This document shows positions 25,961 through 34,262 of a stretch of 64,000 nucleotides of DNA, in pieces. A program made the translations under genes and the position numbers. Source of the stretch: Agrococcus sp. KRD186 (GTDB lineage: Bacteria > Actinomycetota > Actinomycetes > Actinomycetales > Microbacteriaceae); NCBI RefSeq assembly GCF_017168255.1, contig NZ_JABFAP010000001.1, positions 2,491,499 to 2,555,498 of the forward strand. Reading direction: 5' to 3'. Positions within the stretch are counted from its first letter, which is position 1. Every line of letters starts with the position of its first letter. The notes beneath the pieces are model-generated. The model had not been told where the DNA came from. It made no database searches and saw only the letters and a list, made by a program, of their open reading frames with translations.

Positions 25961-26062
25961 GGCGTCTCCGTCGATGCGAGGGCGGGTGGTGACGAGGCGT
26001 GCGGGAAGTCTACGGAGGCGATGCCACTGCCGCGCGCGGCCGCCCGGGGCTAGGTTGGGGCC

Positions 26063-27337
26063 GTGGCCCGACCAAAGGAACCGCCGCAGCACCCTGCCGA
26101 ACCTGCCGGGCGCCGCGACGCATCCGCCGACGACGCCGATCGGGCCGACGGCCCCGAGCGGGTCGACGCCCCCTCGCGGGTCGATGGTGACCCGCCGGCC
26201 GACGCCGGCGAGCTGCTGCACGGCGCCGAGCAGGTGATCGGCTCGATCACACCGCAGGCGAGGGAGGGCGCGCGCGTCGCGAAGCGGAGCGTGCAGCGGG
26301 CGGTGCCGCTGTTCCGCCTCGCGATCGCGGTGCGCACGGCGATCGCCGCGATGGTCGCCTGGCTGATCGGCTCCCAGACGGGCGGCGACTTCGACAACTA
26401 TGCCTACGCGGCTCCGCTGGGCGCCTTCGTGGCGGTCGGCACGACCGTCTTCACGATCGGCCGCACCGCGCTGCAGCAGGCGATCGGCATGGCCGGCGGC
26501 GCCGTGCTGGGCCTGCTCATGATCCGGCTCGACTGGAACGGCATCCTCGAGATCGGCCTGATCGGCCTGGTCGCCGTGCTGCTGCAGGGCGTGCCGCGCT
26601 TCAGCCAGGGCGCGATGGTGGTGCCGGTGGTGGCGGTGCTCGTGATCCTCTTCGGCGGCGCCAATCCCGACCGGTATGCGATCGGGTACGTCGGCCAGTT
26701 CGCGCTCGGCATGGCGGTCGGCGTGATCGTCAACGCGCTCGTGCTGCCGGCGCTCTACGACAAGGAGACGCGCACGCAAATCCGGGAGGCCGTCGACGAC
26801 CTCGCGCAGCGCGTCGACGTGCTGGCCGAGACCATGCACGGCCCGTGGCCGCCGGAGCGGCGGGACTGGGCCGGGTGGGGGTCGGAGCTGCGCGCGGTGG
26901 TCGAGCAGCTCGATCAGCAGGTGAGCGAGGCGCGCGAGGCACGACGATTCAATGTGCGGATGCTGTGGAACCGTCACGACCTCAGCGTCGACGAGCGCGC
27001 ACTGGCGGCGCTGCGCGCGGTGGTGCACCGGATGGGGGATGTGCTCGACGCGGTCGCGAGCACCGCGTGGGAGCACCCGATGGGCATCGACATCGAGCAG
27101 GACGAGCGGCAGCTGGCAGCGGATGCGGTGGCGGCGCTCGCCGCGCACATCCACGCCTGGCACGACCTGGGTGACGTGCCCGCCGCATCCGCTGCTTCGC
27201 AGGATGCGATCGACGCCCTCTACCGGCGCGTGATCAGCGTCGACGAGCCCCAGTCGGGCCTCGCCTCGGTGATCTTCGCGCTGCGGGCGATCCGGGAGCG
27301 GATCGACTGGGCGGCGAGCGAGCAGCCGGAAGCCTGA
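26063..27337 (+). CDS. FUSC-like aromatic acid exporter family membrane protein
   Basis: A 424-residue membrane protein, GTG start. After a ~85-residue charged, disordered N-terminus come about five to six predicted helices (LFRLAIAVRTAIAAMVAWLI through GMAVGVIVNALVLPALY), then a ~190-residue cytoplasmic helical domain. This half-length layout, six helices plus a soluble tail, is that of the FUSC/YccS and ArAE_1 family, which exports aromatic acids or has an unknown role. It converges with the lipase-maturation-factor gene across a tandem repeat. Confidence 0.75.
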   Translation: MARPKEPPQHPAEPAGRRDASADDADRADGPERVDAPSRVDGDPPADAGELLHGAEQVIGSITPQAREGARVAKRSVQRAVPLFRLAIAVRTAIAAMVAWLIGSQTGGDFDNYAYAAPLGAFVAVGTTVFTIGRTALQQAIGMAGGAVLGLLMIRLDWNGILEIGLIGLVAVLLQGVPRFSQGAMVVPVVAVLVILFGGANPDRYAIGYVGQFALGMAVGVIVNALVLPALYDKETRTQIREAVDDLAQRVDVLAETMHGPWPPERRDWAGWGSELRAVVEQLDQQVSEAREARRFNVRMLWNRHDLSVDERALAALRAVVHRMGDVLDAVASTAWEHPMGIDIEQDERQLAADAVAALAAHIHAWHDLGDVPAASAASQDAIDALYRRVISVDEPQSGLASVIFALRAIRERIDWAASEQPEA

Positions 27338-27360
27338 GCGGGTGGCAGCGGCTCGCAGGC

Positions 27361-27478
27361 GGGACCCGTTCGAGATTCGGGGACCCGTTCGAGCCTCTGG
27401 GACCTGTTCGAGATTCGGGGTCCCGTTCGAGCCTCTGGGACCTGTTCGAGATTCGGGGTCCCGTTCTAGCGGGTCCCA
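27361..27478. repeat. Tandem repeat array at a convergent gene junction
   Basis: About 2.5 copies of a ~38-bp unit made of two alternating parts: GGGACCTGTTCGAGATTCGG and GGTCCCGTTCGAGCCTCTG. The GGGACC and GGTCCC edges are complementary, so each copy can fold into a hairpin on either strand. The array sits between stops at 27337 and 27466 and extends into the end of the leftward gene. It may work as a bidirectional terminator. Confidence 0.8.
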
Positions 27479-29088
27479 CGATCTCGGAGGGGTCCGCTGG
27501 CAATCGGCGGCACCAGCAGCCCGCGATCCTCGCGCATCCAGACCTGGCCGGTCGCACGGTGCTCGGCGTGCGTCGCGAAGCGGTAGCGGTAGATGCGCGC
27601 CCGCACCGCCGCGGGCCGTTCGCCGTCGAAGGGGTCGTGGCCGAGCAGCCGCAGGGTCGCCGGGTCGGCCTCGAGCAGCTTCACGAGCAGCTCGCGGAAC
27701 CACGGCCCGTGCGAGCCCAGTGCCAGGAACCACATCAGCCAGTCGAGCCGCAGGTGGTAGGGCGCGAACCAGCCGGGCACGCGCCGCACGTCACCGGGCT
27801 TGCCCTTGAAGCCGTACTCCACCCATCCGTCGTCGTGGTCGTCGTCTGCGGCGTCACCCGACGCATCCGCCCCGACTGCCTGGTCGGCTGCCGCCCCGGC
27901 TGTCGCCGCCGGGAGCCCCTCGATGACGATCTCGTCGCGGTGCTTCGTGACCGTGCCGAAGGCGCCGTAGGCGTTCGCGAGCCGCAGCCGGTTGAACGAG
28001 GCGTTCATGAGCTGGCGGCGCGAGAAGAGGTTGCGCACCGAGGGGATCGACAGCCACAGGTACCAGACGAAGACGAGCACGACGAGGATGCTGAACCACA
28101 CGGGCGTCGGCTCGTAGGCATGCGTCGGTGGCCCGTCGGCAGCGCGCCAGCCGGGCAGCAGCCAGGCCACCGCGCGGTCGTCGACGGCGGCGAAGGCGAG
28201 CGCGATCGTGATCCAGTTGAGCCAGGCGAAGTTGCCGGTGATGACGAGCCAGAGCTGCGTGAGGATGACGATCGCGGCGGCGACCGTCGCGATGGCGCCG
28301 AAGGCGGCGCTGATGGCGGCGGCTGAGCCAGCTGCGCCCACCGCCGCGCCGTCGTCGCCGGGCACCGCGCCGGTCGCCGCGACCGCCGCGACGAGCAGCA
28401 CCCACGGCGCGACCAGCTGCGCCACGTGGTTGCCGAGCACCTCGCCCTGGTGGAACCAGCGCGGCAGCAGGTGCGCGGTGCGGCTGAGCGGCCCCGGCAT
28501 CGGCTGCGTCTCGTGGTGGTAGGTGAGCGCGGTGAGGTCGCGCCACTCGCGCCCGCTGCGGATCTTGATCATGCCGGCGCCGAACTCGAGGCGGAACACC
28601 AGCCACACGACCAGCAGGAGCGTCAGGGTCGGGGGCGCCGACGCATCCGACCCCAGGAACGCCACGAGGAACCCCGCCTCGCACAGCAGCAGCTCCCAGC
28701 CGAAGCCGTAGAAGACCTGGCCGATCGGGAGGATGGAGAGGTAGACGATCCAGAGCGCGAGGAACGCGAGCATCGGCAGCCACGGCGGGCCGAGCTGCGG
28801 CAGGCCGGCGACCAGGGTGAGCGCGATCGCGATGCAGATCAGGCAGAGGATGCGCAGGGCCCGGTCGGAGTAGTGCCAGCGGAAGATGCTGGGTACGCCG
28901 TCGAGGCCGCCCGCCTGGATGTATCGCGGGGCGGGCAGCAGGCCGCGCTCGCCCAGCAGCGCCGGGAACTGCAGCAGCGTCGAGAGGAACGCGACGGCGA
29001 AGATCGCGGCGGTGCCGCGCTGCAGGACCTGCCGGGCGAGCTCGGCGTGCGGGGCGTCGAGCCAGGCGATCGTCGCTGCCCAGTCCAT
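27466..29088 (-). CDS. Lipase maturation factor family protein
   Basis: A 540-residue polytopic membrane protein of the LMF1/DUF1222 family. It has about nine hydrophobic helices and the conserved FRLEFGAGMIKIRSGREWRD, YHHETQPMPGPLS, and a C-terminal soluble end with PGWFAPYHLRLDWLMWFLAL. In animals LMF1 assists lipase folding in the ER; the bacterial role is unknown. Its tail (GPLRDRGTR) is encoded by the tandem repeat next to the stop, so the repeat has probably changed the C-terminus. Confidence 0.88.
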   Translation of the reverse strand: MDWAATIAWLDAPHAELARQVLQRGTAAIFAVAFLSTLLQFPALLGERGLLPAPRYIQAGGLDGVPSIFRWHYSDRALRILCLICIAIALTLVAGLPQLGPPWLPMLAFLALWIVYLSILPIGQVFYGFGWELLLCEAGFLVAFLGSDASAPPTLTLLLVVWLVFRLEFGAGMIKIRSGREWRDLTALTYHHETQPMPGPLSRTAHLLPRWFHQGEVLGNHVAQLVAPWVLLVAAVAATGAVPGDDGAAVGAAGSAAAISAAFGAIATVAAAIVILTQLWLVITGNFAWLNWITIALAFAAVDDRAVAWLLPGWRAADGPPTHAYEPTPVWFSILVVLVFVWYLWLSIPSVRNLFSRRQLMNASFNRLRLANAYGAFGTVTKHRDEIVIEGLPAATAGAAADQAVGADASGDAADDDHDDGWVEYGFKGKPGDVRRVPGWFAPYHLRLDWLMWFLALGSHGPWFRELLVKLLEADPATLRLLGHDPFDGERPAAVRARIYRYRFATHAEHRATGQVWMREDRGLLVPPIASGPLRDRGTR

Positions 29089-29141
29089 GCGTCACCTCCT
29101 GCAGCAAGCGTCACGCCCCGGCGCGGCGCGGGCAACCCCCG

Positions 29142-29519
29142 TCAGGGCAGAACGGTGACGCCGCGTGAGCGGGCGACCTCGGCGAGCCGGCGGTCGAACG
29201 TCGCGAGCGGCAGGCCGAGGTGCTCGGCGATCACGAGCGCACAGCAGTCGGGCATCCGCAGACCGGTGACCGCCCGCACGCGCGCGAGTGAGAACGCCTC
29301 GTCGGGCGAGGGCTCTGCGGCGCGGATCCGGAGCTCCTCCAGCGCCGCTCGCGCCCTCGCCTCCTCGCCCTGCCGCACGGAGTAGACGAGCGCCTCGCCC
29401 AGGTTGACCGAGTGCATCACTGCGGACGCATTCGCCTCGAGCACGGTGTACGCGAGGTCGTAGTGGACATCGCTGCGGTTCCAGGCGGCGATCAGGATCC
29501 CGGCATCCAGGACGATCAC
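29142..29519 (-). CDS. VapC-type PIN-domain toxin
   Basis: A 125-residue PIN-domain ribonuclease: VLDAGILIAAWNR (first acidic residue), NLGEALVYS (second), and RMPDCCALVIAEHLG with LATFDRRL (third and fourth). Such toxins cut tRNA or rRNA using Mg2+. GTG 29519 overlaps the antitoxin stop by 4 bp (GTGA). It is the second gene of a toxin-antitoxin pair, read away from the LMF gene by 53 bp. Confidence 0.9.
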   Translation of the reverse strand: MIVLDAGILIAAWNRSDVHYDLAYTVLEANASAVMHSVNLGEALVYSVRQGEEARARAALEELRIRAAEPSPDEAFSLARVRAVTGLRMPDCCALVIAEHLGLPLATFDRRLAEVARSRGVTVLP

Positions 29520-29782
29520 TCCGGCCAGCCCTTGCGCAGCTCCTCGAGGTAGTCCGTTGGGATGCCGCGATAGAGGTCGGCCATCGCGTCGAGCGCAGCG
29601 ATACGTCTCCTCTGGCTCTCCGCCCGATCGGCTTCGAGCCGCGTCGCGCCGACGGTCGCGAGCCGCTCGATCAGTCGGGAGCGCGGCTCGCCGGGCCACT
29701 CCTGTTCGGCGAGCGCGAGGGCGCGCGCCAGCGCATCGGTCTCGGTGACCTGGTAGCGCGGGCGGGTGGTCGGCATGGTCAT
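29516..29782 (-). CDS. Antitoxin of the upstream VapBC-type pair
   Basis: An 88-residue protein: ALARALALAEQEWPGEPRSR, a helical DNA-binding-like start, and a C-terminal helix (YRGIPTDYLEELRKGWPE) suited to toxin binding. GGAGG six nt before ATG 29782 fixes the start. It is transcribed before the PIN toxin and overlaps it. A 13-bp imperfect palindrome (AGGTG-GTA-CACCT, 29802-29814) just upstream is the probable operator. Confidence 0.85.
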   Translation of the reverse strand: MTMPTTRPRYQVTETDALARALALAEQEWPGEPRSRLIERLATVGATRLEADRAESQRRRIAALDAMADLYRGIPTDYLEELRKGWPE

Positions 29783-29883
29783 AGAGTACCTCCGCGATTC
29801 GAGGTGGTACACCTACCAGATCGCGCCGCCTGCGCGGTGCAGTCGTCCACAGGGGCGCGGATTCGCTGGTGCCGCCCGACGCG

Positions 29884-30756
29884 TCAGCCGCGTCGCCCGC
29901 CGCTGCCGTACGCGGCGGTGACCGCATCGATCAGCTGCGTCAGCCCGGCTGGCGCCTCGTCACGCCACCAGGCGAGGCGCACGGCGATGCGCGGGCCGTC
30001 CTTCACCGAGCGGAAGCGGATGCCGGGGCGGGCGTGGTGGTGCGCGGTCGCCTCGGCGGTGGTGCCGACGCCGCGGTTCGCCGCGATCGCATCGAGCCAG
30101 CTGTCGACGTCGGTCGACTCGATGGTGCGGGGCGGATGCGGTGCGTCGCTCCAGAGCTCGAGGTTGGTTGTTCCGGCGCGCGGGTCGATGAGCACCGTGC
30201 GCTCGGCGATCTCGGCAAGGCTGAGCGATCGCCGTCGTGCCCATTCGGGGTCGTCGGCGGGGAAGGCGACCAGCCGGCGCTCGAGCCCGACGACCACCGA
30301 CTCGAACCGCTGCTCGTCGACGGGCCGCCGCACGATCGCGACGTCGCAGCGGCCCTCGGCGAGCCCAGCGGTGGGGGAGTTGTGCCGCACGAGCTCCAGC
30401 TCGAGCTGCGGGTGCTGCTGCGCCCACTCGCGCTGCACGCGGGCCGTGTGCTGCCCGAGCGCCACCCACGCGTAGCCGAGCTTCAGCGCGCCCTGCCGCG
30501 AGCGCAGGAACTCGGTGAAGCGGTCGGCCTCCGCGATCACCCGCCGGGCATGCGGCAGCAGCTGCTGCCCGGTGCCGGTGGGCTCGCAGCCGCGGGGCAC
30601 CCGGCGCAGCAGGCGCTCACCGACGGTGCGCTCGAGGCTCGCGATCGTGCGCGAGACGGCCGCCTGCGAGGTGAAGAGCTCGGCCGCCGCATCGGTGAAC
30701 GAGCCCGCCTCGACCGCGGTCACGAACACGCGCAGCTCGCGCAGGCTCCAATCCAT
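29884..30756 (-). CDS. LysR-family transcriptional regulator
   Basis: A 290-residue LTTR. The N-terminal HTH (MDWSLRELRVFVTAVEAGSF, then TDAAAELFTSQAAVSRTIASL) is complete, and the rest is the two-lobed effector domain. It is divergent from an EamA-type exporter with a 68-bp gap, so it very likely regulates that exporter in response to its substrate. The length fits the family. The effector cannot be named. Confidence 0.92.
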   Translation of the reverse strand: MDWSLRELRVFVTAVEAGSFTDAAAELFTSQAAVSRTIASLERTVGERLLRRVPRGCEPTGTGQQLLPHARRVIAEADRFTEFLRSRQGALKLGYAWVALGQHTARVQREWAQQHPQLELELVRHNSPTAGLAEGRCDVAIVRRPVDEQRFESVVVGLERRLVAFPADDPEWARRRSLSLAEIAERTVLIDPRAGTTNLELWSDAPHPPRTIESTDVDSWLDAIAANRGVGTTAEATAHHHARPGIRFRSVKDGPRIAVRLAWWRDEAPAGLTQLIDAVTAAYGSGGRRG

Positions 30757-30824
30757 ATCGCGAGCGTATGGCAGCCGCACGACATGCACTAGGTGTTTGG
30801 CGGATGCGTTCGTACGGTCAGGGC

Positions 30825-31772
30825 ATGGAGACCATCGGCACGGGCGGCGCGGGCGCCACCGGCGACACCGGCGGCCGCGCGCCCGCGCGACCCGACGCAT
30901 CCGCCCGCCCGCAGCAGCGCCGCGGTGCCATCGCGCTCATGCTCACCGCCGCCGCTTCGAACCAGTCGGGTGCCGCACTGGGCGCGATGGCGTTCCCGGT
31001 GCTCGGGCCCGTGGGAGTCGTGGCCGTGCGGCAGGTCGCGACGGCGATCATGCTCACGGCGATCGTGCGGCCGGCGCTGCGGGGCATGAGCGGGCAGCAG
31101 TGGCGGCCGATCCTCGGGCTCGCGCTGGTGTTCGGCGTGATGAACCTCAGCCTGTACGCGGCGATCGAGCGCATCGGGCTCGGGCTCGCGGTGACGCTCG
31201 AGTTCCTCGGCCCGCTCGCGGTCGCGGTGGTGACCTCGCGGCGGGTGCTCGACATCGGCGCGGCGGTGCTGGCGGGCGCCGGCGTCGTCGTGCTGACGCA
31301 GCCCGGACCGACCACCGATGTGCTCGGCATCGCGCTCGCGCTGCTGGCCGCGGCGTCCTGGGCTTGCTACATCCTGCTCAACCGCACGCTCGGGCAGCGG
31401 CTGCCGGGGCTGCGGGGCACGGCCGCTGCGGGGCTCGTGTCGGCGGTCGTGTGGGTGCCGATCGGGGCGGTCTGGTTCGTGCTGCACCCGCCGACGCCGG
31501 CGGCGATCGCGCTCGCCATCGGCTGCGCGGCGCTCGCCTCCGTCGTGCCGTACATCGCCGACCTGCTGGCGCTGCGCCGCGTGCCCGCGCACGTGTACGG
31601 CACCTTCGCGAGCGTCAACCCGGTGCTGGCGGCGATCGCCGGCTGGCTGCTGCTGCAGCAGGCGCTCGGGCTCGGGCAATGGATCGGCATCGCGCTGATC
31701 GTGCTGAGCAACGTGGCGGTCTCGGTGCGGGGCCGCACGCCGACCGCAGCCGTCGCGAAGCGTCGCTGGTAG
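30825..31772 (+). CDS. EamA/DMT-family transporter, RhtA-like
   Basis: A 315-residue drug/metabolite exporter with ten predicted helices in two EamA repeats. Signatures are LYAAIERIGLGLAVTLEFLG and CYILLNRTLGQRLPG, both close to RhtA, which exports threonine and homoserine. The ATG at 30825 is chosen because it lies just before the first charged linker; earlier in-frame codons would start inside the divergent promoter. It is probably controlled by the adjacent LysR gene. Confidence 0.88.
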   Translation: METIGTGGAGATGDTGGRAPARPDASARPQQRRGAIALMLTAAASNQSGAALGAMAFPVLGPVGVVAVRQVATAIMLTAIVRPALRGMSGQQWRPILGLALVFGVMNLSLYAAIERIGLGLAVTLEFLGPLAVAVVTSRRVLDIGAAVLAGAGVVVLTQPGPTTDVLGIALALLAAASWACYILLNRTLGQRLPGLRGTAAAGLVSAVVWVPIGAVWFVLHPPTPAAIALAIGCAALASVVPYIADLLALRRVPAHVYGTFASVNPVLAAIAGWLLLQQALGLGQWIGIALIVLSNVAVSVRGRTPTAAVAKRRW

Positions 31773-31854
31773 GTCAGCCGCAGGAGCTCGGCCGATGCCT
31801 GGCTGCTCGCGCAGCAGTAGCGCATGACGTGCGGCGTCCTGCGCGGCCCTCGGT

Positions 31855-32241
31855 TCAGCGCGTCTTCTCTCGCAGTTGGTAGACGCGCGCACGACTGATG
31901 CCCAACAGTCGAGCCGTGTCGTCGGCGCTGATGTGCGCGTCGCGAAGCGTCTGCACGGCGCTTCTCCGTGTGCTCGCGGCCATTCGCGCCTGCTGGCGCG
32001 CAGCCGCATCGAGGCGCTCGGCTTCGGTCCATCGCGCTATGGCGACTTCAGGTGTCGTGACGTGCACGTCGACGTCGAAATCGGCGGGTTCGATGTCGAG
32101 CCAGAGTGCGATGACGTCGCGGCCCATGACCTCTACTTCGGTGAGGCGATGGGCCTGGGTGTGCAGTTCGAGCTCTGGGATGGCGATGATCCACCAGCGG
32201 CCCTCTCGAGTGACGTCCAACCGGTACGTCTTGCGCTTCAT
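31855..32241 (-). CDS. hicB: HicB-family antitoxin
   Basis: A 128-residue protein. The N-terminal degraded RNase H-like HicB fold is YRLDVTREGRWWIIAIPELE, followed by a partly degenerate substrate region. The C-terminus has an HTH (RDAHISADDTARLLGISRAR). It should bind and inhibit HicA and repress the operon. Its ribosome-binding site, GGAGGTGAG, overlaps the end of hicA, so it is the second gene of the hicAB pair. Confidence 0.88.
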   Translation of the reverse strand: MKRKTYRLDVTREGRWWIIAIPELELHTQAHRLTEVEVMGRDVIALWLDIEPADFDVDVHVTTPEVAIARWTEAERLDAAARQQARMAASTRRSAVQTLRDAHISADDTARLLGISRARVYQLREKTR

Positions 32242-32247
32242 CGCCGC

Positions 32248-32448
32248 TCACCTCCATGCGTCGGGGACGAACCCGACCGCTCGCTCGATATCCCGCAGCA
32301 CTTTCGGCGAGATCCGGCTATGACGGGGAATCGGAATCGACCGTGACGCAGCTCTCGACCAGAGCGTGTGATTGCCCCGATCGCGCTGCACCGAGTACCC
32401 CTGCTGGCGCAAAAACTGCTCCACGTCCCGCCGCCTCGCTTCCTTCAT
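32248..32448 (-). CDS. hicA: HicA-family toxin
   Basis: A 66-residue mRNA interferase of the dsRBD-like HicA family: RRDVEQFLRQQGYSVQRDRG, with the catalytic-type His in RGNHTLWS and the tail SIPIPRHSRISPKVLRDIER. No ribosome-binding site precedes ATG 32448, but TACCTT sits six bases upstream, so the message may be leaderless. ATG 32475 is an alternative start. Six bases separate its stop from the hicB start. Confidence 0.88.
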   Translation of the reverse strand: MKEARRRDVEQFLRQQGYSVQRDRGNHTLWSRAASRSIPIPRHSRISPKVLRDIERAVGFVPDAWR

Positions 32449-32519
32449 GAGGGTAAGGTAGGCCGGTCTAGACATGCAAGTGCAGCCCGGTCTGGAACCT
32501 GTGGAGAACTCGGTAGGGC

Positions 32520-33965
32520 TCAGTCCAGATCCCGCAGCGCCGCGTGCGCCGCGTGCCAGCCGCTCATGCCGTGCGCGCCGCCGCCGGGCGGAGCCGACGA
32601 CGAGCACAGATATATAGCGGATGCGTCGCCGCGCCCCGTCGTCGGCACCCGGTAGGGCGACACAAGGGTGGGTCGCATCAGCTGCTGCGTGCCGGCGAGG
32701 GAGCCGCCGCCGATGGCGCCGCCGACCAGGTTGGGGTTCCACGACTCGAGGGCCGCGGGCGGGGTGGCGATGCGCTTCAGGATGCGCTCGCGGAAGCCGG
32801 GCGCGAAGCGCTCGATCTGCGCCTCGATCGCGGGCACGGCGTCGCCGGGATAGCCGTTCGGCACGTGCGCGTACGCCCACAGGATGTGCTTGCCCGCGGG
32901 CGCGCGCGTCGGGTCGGCGGCGGTCGGCTGGCAGGCGAGCACGAAGGGTCGCGCTGGCATGCGGCCGGCGGCGACGTCGCGCTCGGCCGCGGCGATCTCG
33001 CCGATGGTGCCGCCCAGGTGGATGGTGCCGGCGCCGGTGACCCGCTCGTCCTCCCACGGCACCGGCCCGTCGAGCAGCCAGTCGACCTTCGACACCGCCG
33101 GGCCGTACTTCCAGCCTGCGAGCCGCCGCGTGTAGCCGGGCTCGAGCTCCAGCCCGCCCAGCCGCAGCAGCTGGTGCGGGGTGAGGTCGAGCAGGGTGAG
33201 ATCCGACGGAGGCAGCTCACGCAGGTCGGTCACCTCGACGCCGGTCTCGATGCGGGCGCCGGCGGCGACCGCGACGCGAGCCAGCGCATCCGAGATCCCC
33301 TGTGAACCGCCCTTCGCGAACGGCCAGCCGGTGGAGTGGCCGACGCCGCCGAAGGCGATGCCGAAGGCGCTCGTGAGCGGATGCTCGAGGGGCAGGGTCG
33401 CGTGCGTGGCAGCGCCGGCGAACAGCGCCCGAGCGGCGCCGGAGCGGAAGATCGCGGGCGCGAGCATCGTCGCCGGCCACGCGCCGCGCAGGCCGAGGCG
33501 CGCCAGCAGCAGCGGGTGCTCGGGGATGCGCACGAGCGGCGAGAGGATCGCCTCGGCGATGTCGTAGGGGCGCTCGGTCGCGGGCGCGTGCAGCCGCAGC
33601 CAGGCGTCGCGGTCGACGCCGAGCTGGCGGGCGGTCTGCTCGGCGTCGCGGTGCAGCAGGGCGGCGCGGCCGCCGGGCAATGGGTGGGCGAGCGGGTAGT
33701 CGGCGTGCACCCACTCGAGCCGGTGCTCACCCAGTTCCGGCTCCTCGAGCCCGAGCGCACGGAAGGCGGCGCTGGTGACGCCGAAGGGGTGGGCGGCCGA
33801 GCCGAGGTCGACGATCGTGCCCTCGCCGAGGGTGGCGGCGGAGGAGGTGGCGCCGCCGATGGTCGGCAGCCGCTCGACGACGGTGACGTCGACGCCGGCG
33901 CGGGCGAGCACGGCGGCGGCGGTGAGCCCGTTCGGTCCGGCGCCGACGATGGTCGCGGTGATCAT
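32520..33965 (-). CDS. Phytoene desaturase-like FAD oxidoreductase
   Basis: A 481-residue NAD(P)/FAD-dependent oxidoreductase of the phytoene desaturase/amine oxidase clan. The FAD motif TIVGAGPNGLTAAAVLARAG and GGATSSAATLG are at the start. The C-terminal FAD contact is YLCSSSAPPGGGAHGMSG. This subgroup is not among carotenoid genes here, so the substrate is unknown. It resembles the pyridine nucleotide-disulphide oxidoreductase domain 2 (PYROXD2) type. There is a 107-bp gap to the next gene. Confidence 0.88.
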   Translation of the reverse strand: MITATIVGAGPNGLTAAAVLARAGVDVTVVERLPTIGGATSSAATLGEGTIVDLGSAAHPFGVTSAAFRALGLEEPELGEHRLEWVHADYPLAHPLPGGRAALLHRDAEQTARQLGVDRDAWLRLHAPATERPYDIAEAILSPLVRIPEHPLLLARLGLRGAWPATMLAPAIFRSGAARALFAGAATHATLPLEHPLTSAFGIAFGGVGHSTGWPFAKGGSQGISDALARVAVAAGARIETGVEVTDLRELPPSDLTLLDLTPHQLLRLGGLELEPGYTRRLAGWKYGPAVSKVDWLLDGPVPWEDERVTGAGTIHLGGTIGEIAAAERDVAAGRMPARPFVLACQPTAADPTRAPAGKHILWAYAHVPNGYPGDAVPAIEAQIERFAPGFRERILKRIATPPAALESWNPNLVGGAIGGGSLAGTQQLMRPTLVSPYRVPTTGRGDASAIYLCSSSAPPGGGAHGMSGWHAAHAALRDLD

Positions 33966-34073
33966 GCAGCTCCCGGGCAGTTGGCTGTAGCCATCATCCC
34001 TGATGATCTTTCGCGTTGGCGATGCCAGTGCAACCTTCGCTTGCGTCGCACGAGATCGGGCATCGCTCGCGCT

Positions 34074-34226
34074 CTATGACGCCTTCTTGGGCTGGCTGCG
34101 AACGATCATGCGGCCCTGCGGCTTAGACCCGGACACGAATTTGCCAGTCACAGCACTCTTCTGCACTCGAACCGTGTACGAGCCGGTCTTCGAGTTGCGC
34201 GGGTTCGAACTGCTCTTCGTGGTCAT
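34074..34226 (-). CDS. Small basic protein, unknown function
   Basis: A 50-residue protein too short for most gene finders: MTTKSSSNPRNSKTGSYTVR at the start and a Lys/Arg-rich end. A GGAGGACCG site directly before ATG 34226 supports it. It lies 36 bp downstream of the SIR2 gene on the same strand, so it is probably co-transcribed. The S/T-G-K/R-F-V-S phrase (TGKFVSGS) is like other small basic actinobacterial proteins of no known role. A link to the SIR2 system is only positional. Confidence 0.6.
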   Translation of the reverse strand: MTTKSSSNPRNSKTGSYTVRVQKSAVTGKFVSGSKPQGRMIVRSQPKKAS

Positions 34227-34262
34227 CGGTCCTCCTGACGTGCGGCCAACGATAGCCCTCTT

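Noticed and set aside
27361..27478. Possible CRISPR-like array
   Set aside because: Units are contiguous and alternating with no unique spacers, and no cas genes are present.
34190..34210. TTCGAAC sequence like a tRNA T-loop
   Set aside because: The flanking bases do not form a T-stem and no acceptor or anticodon arm is present; it lies inside the small basic protein gene.
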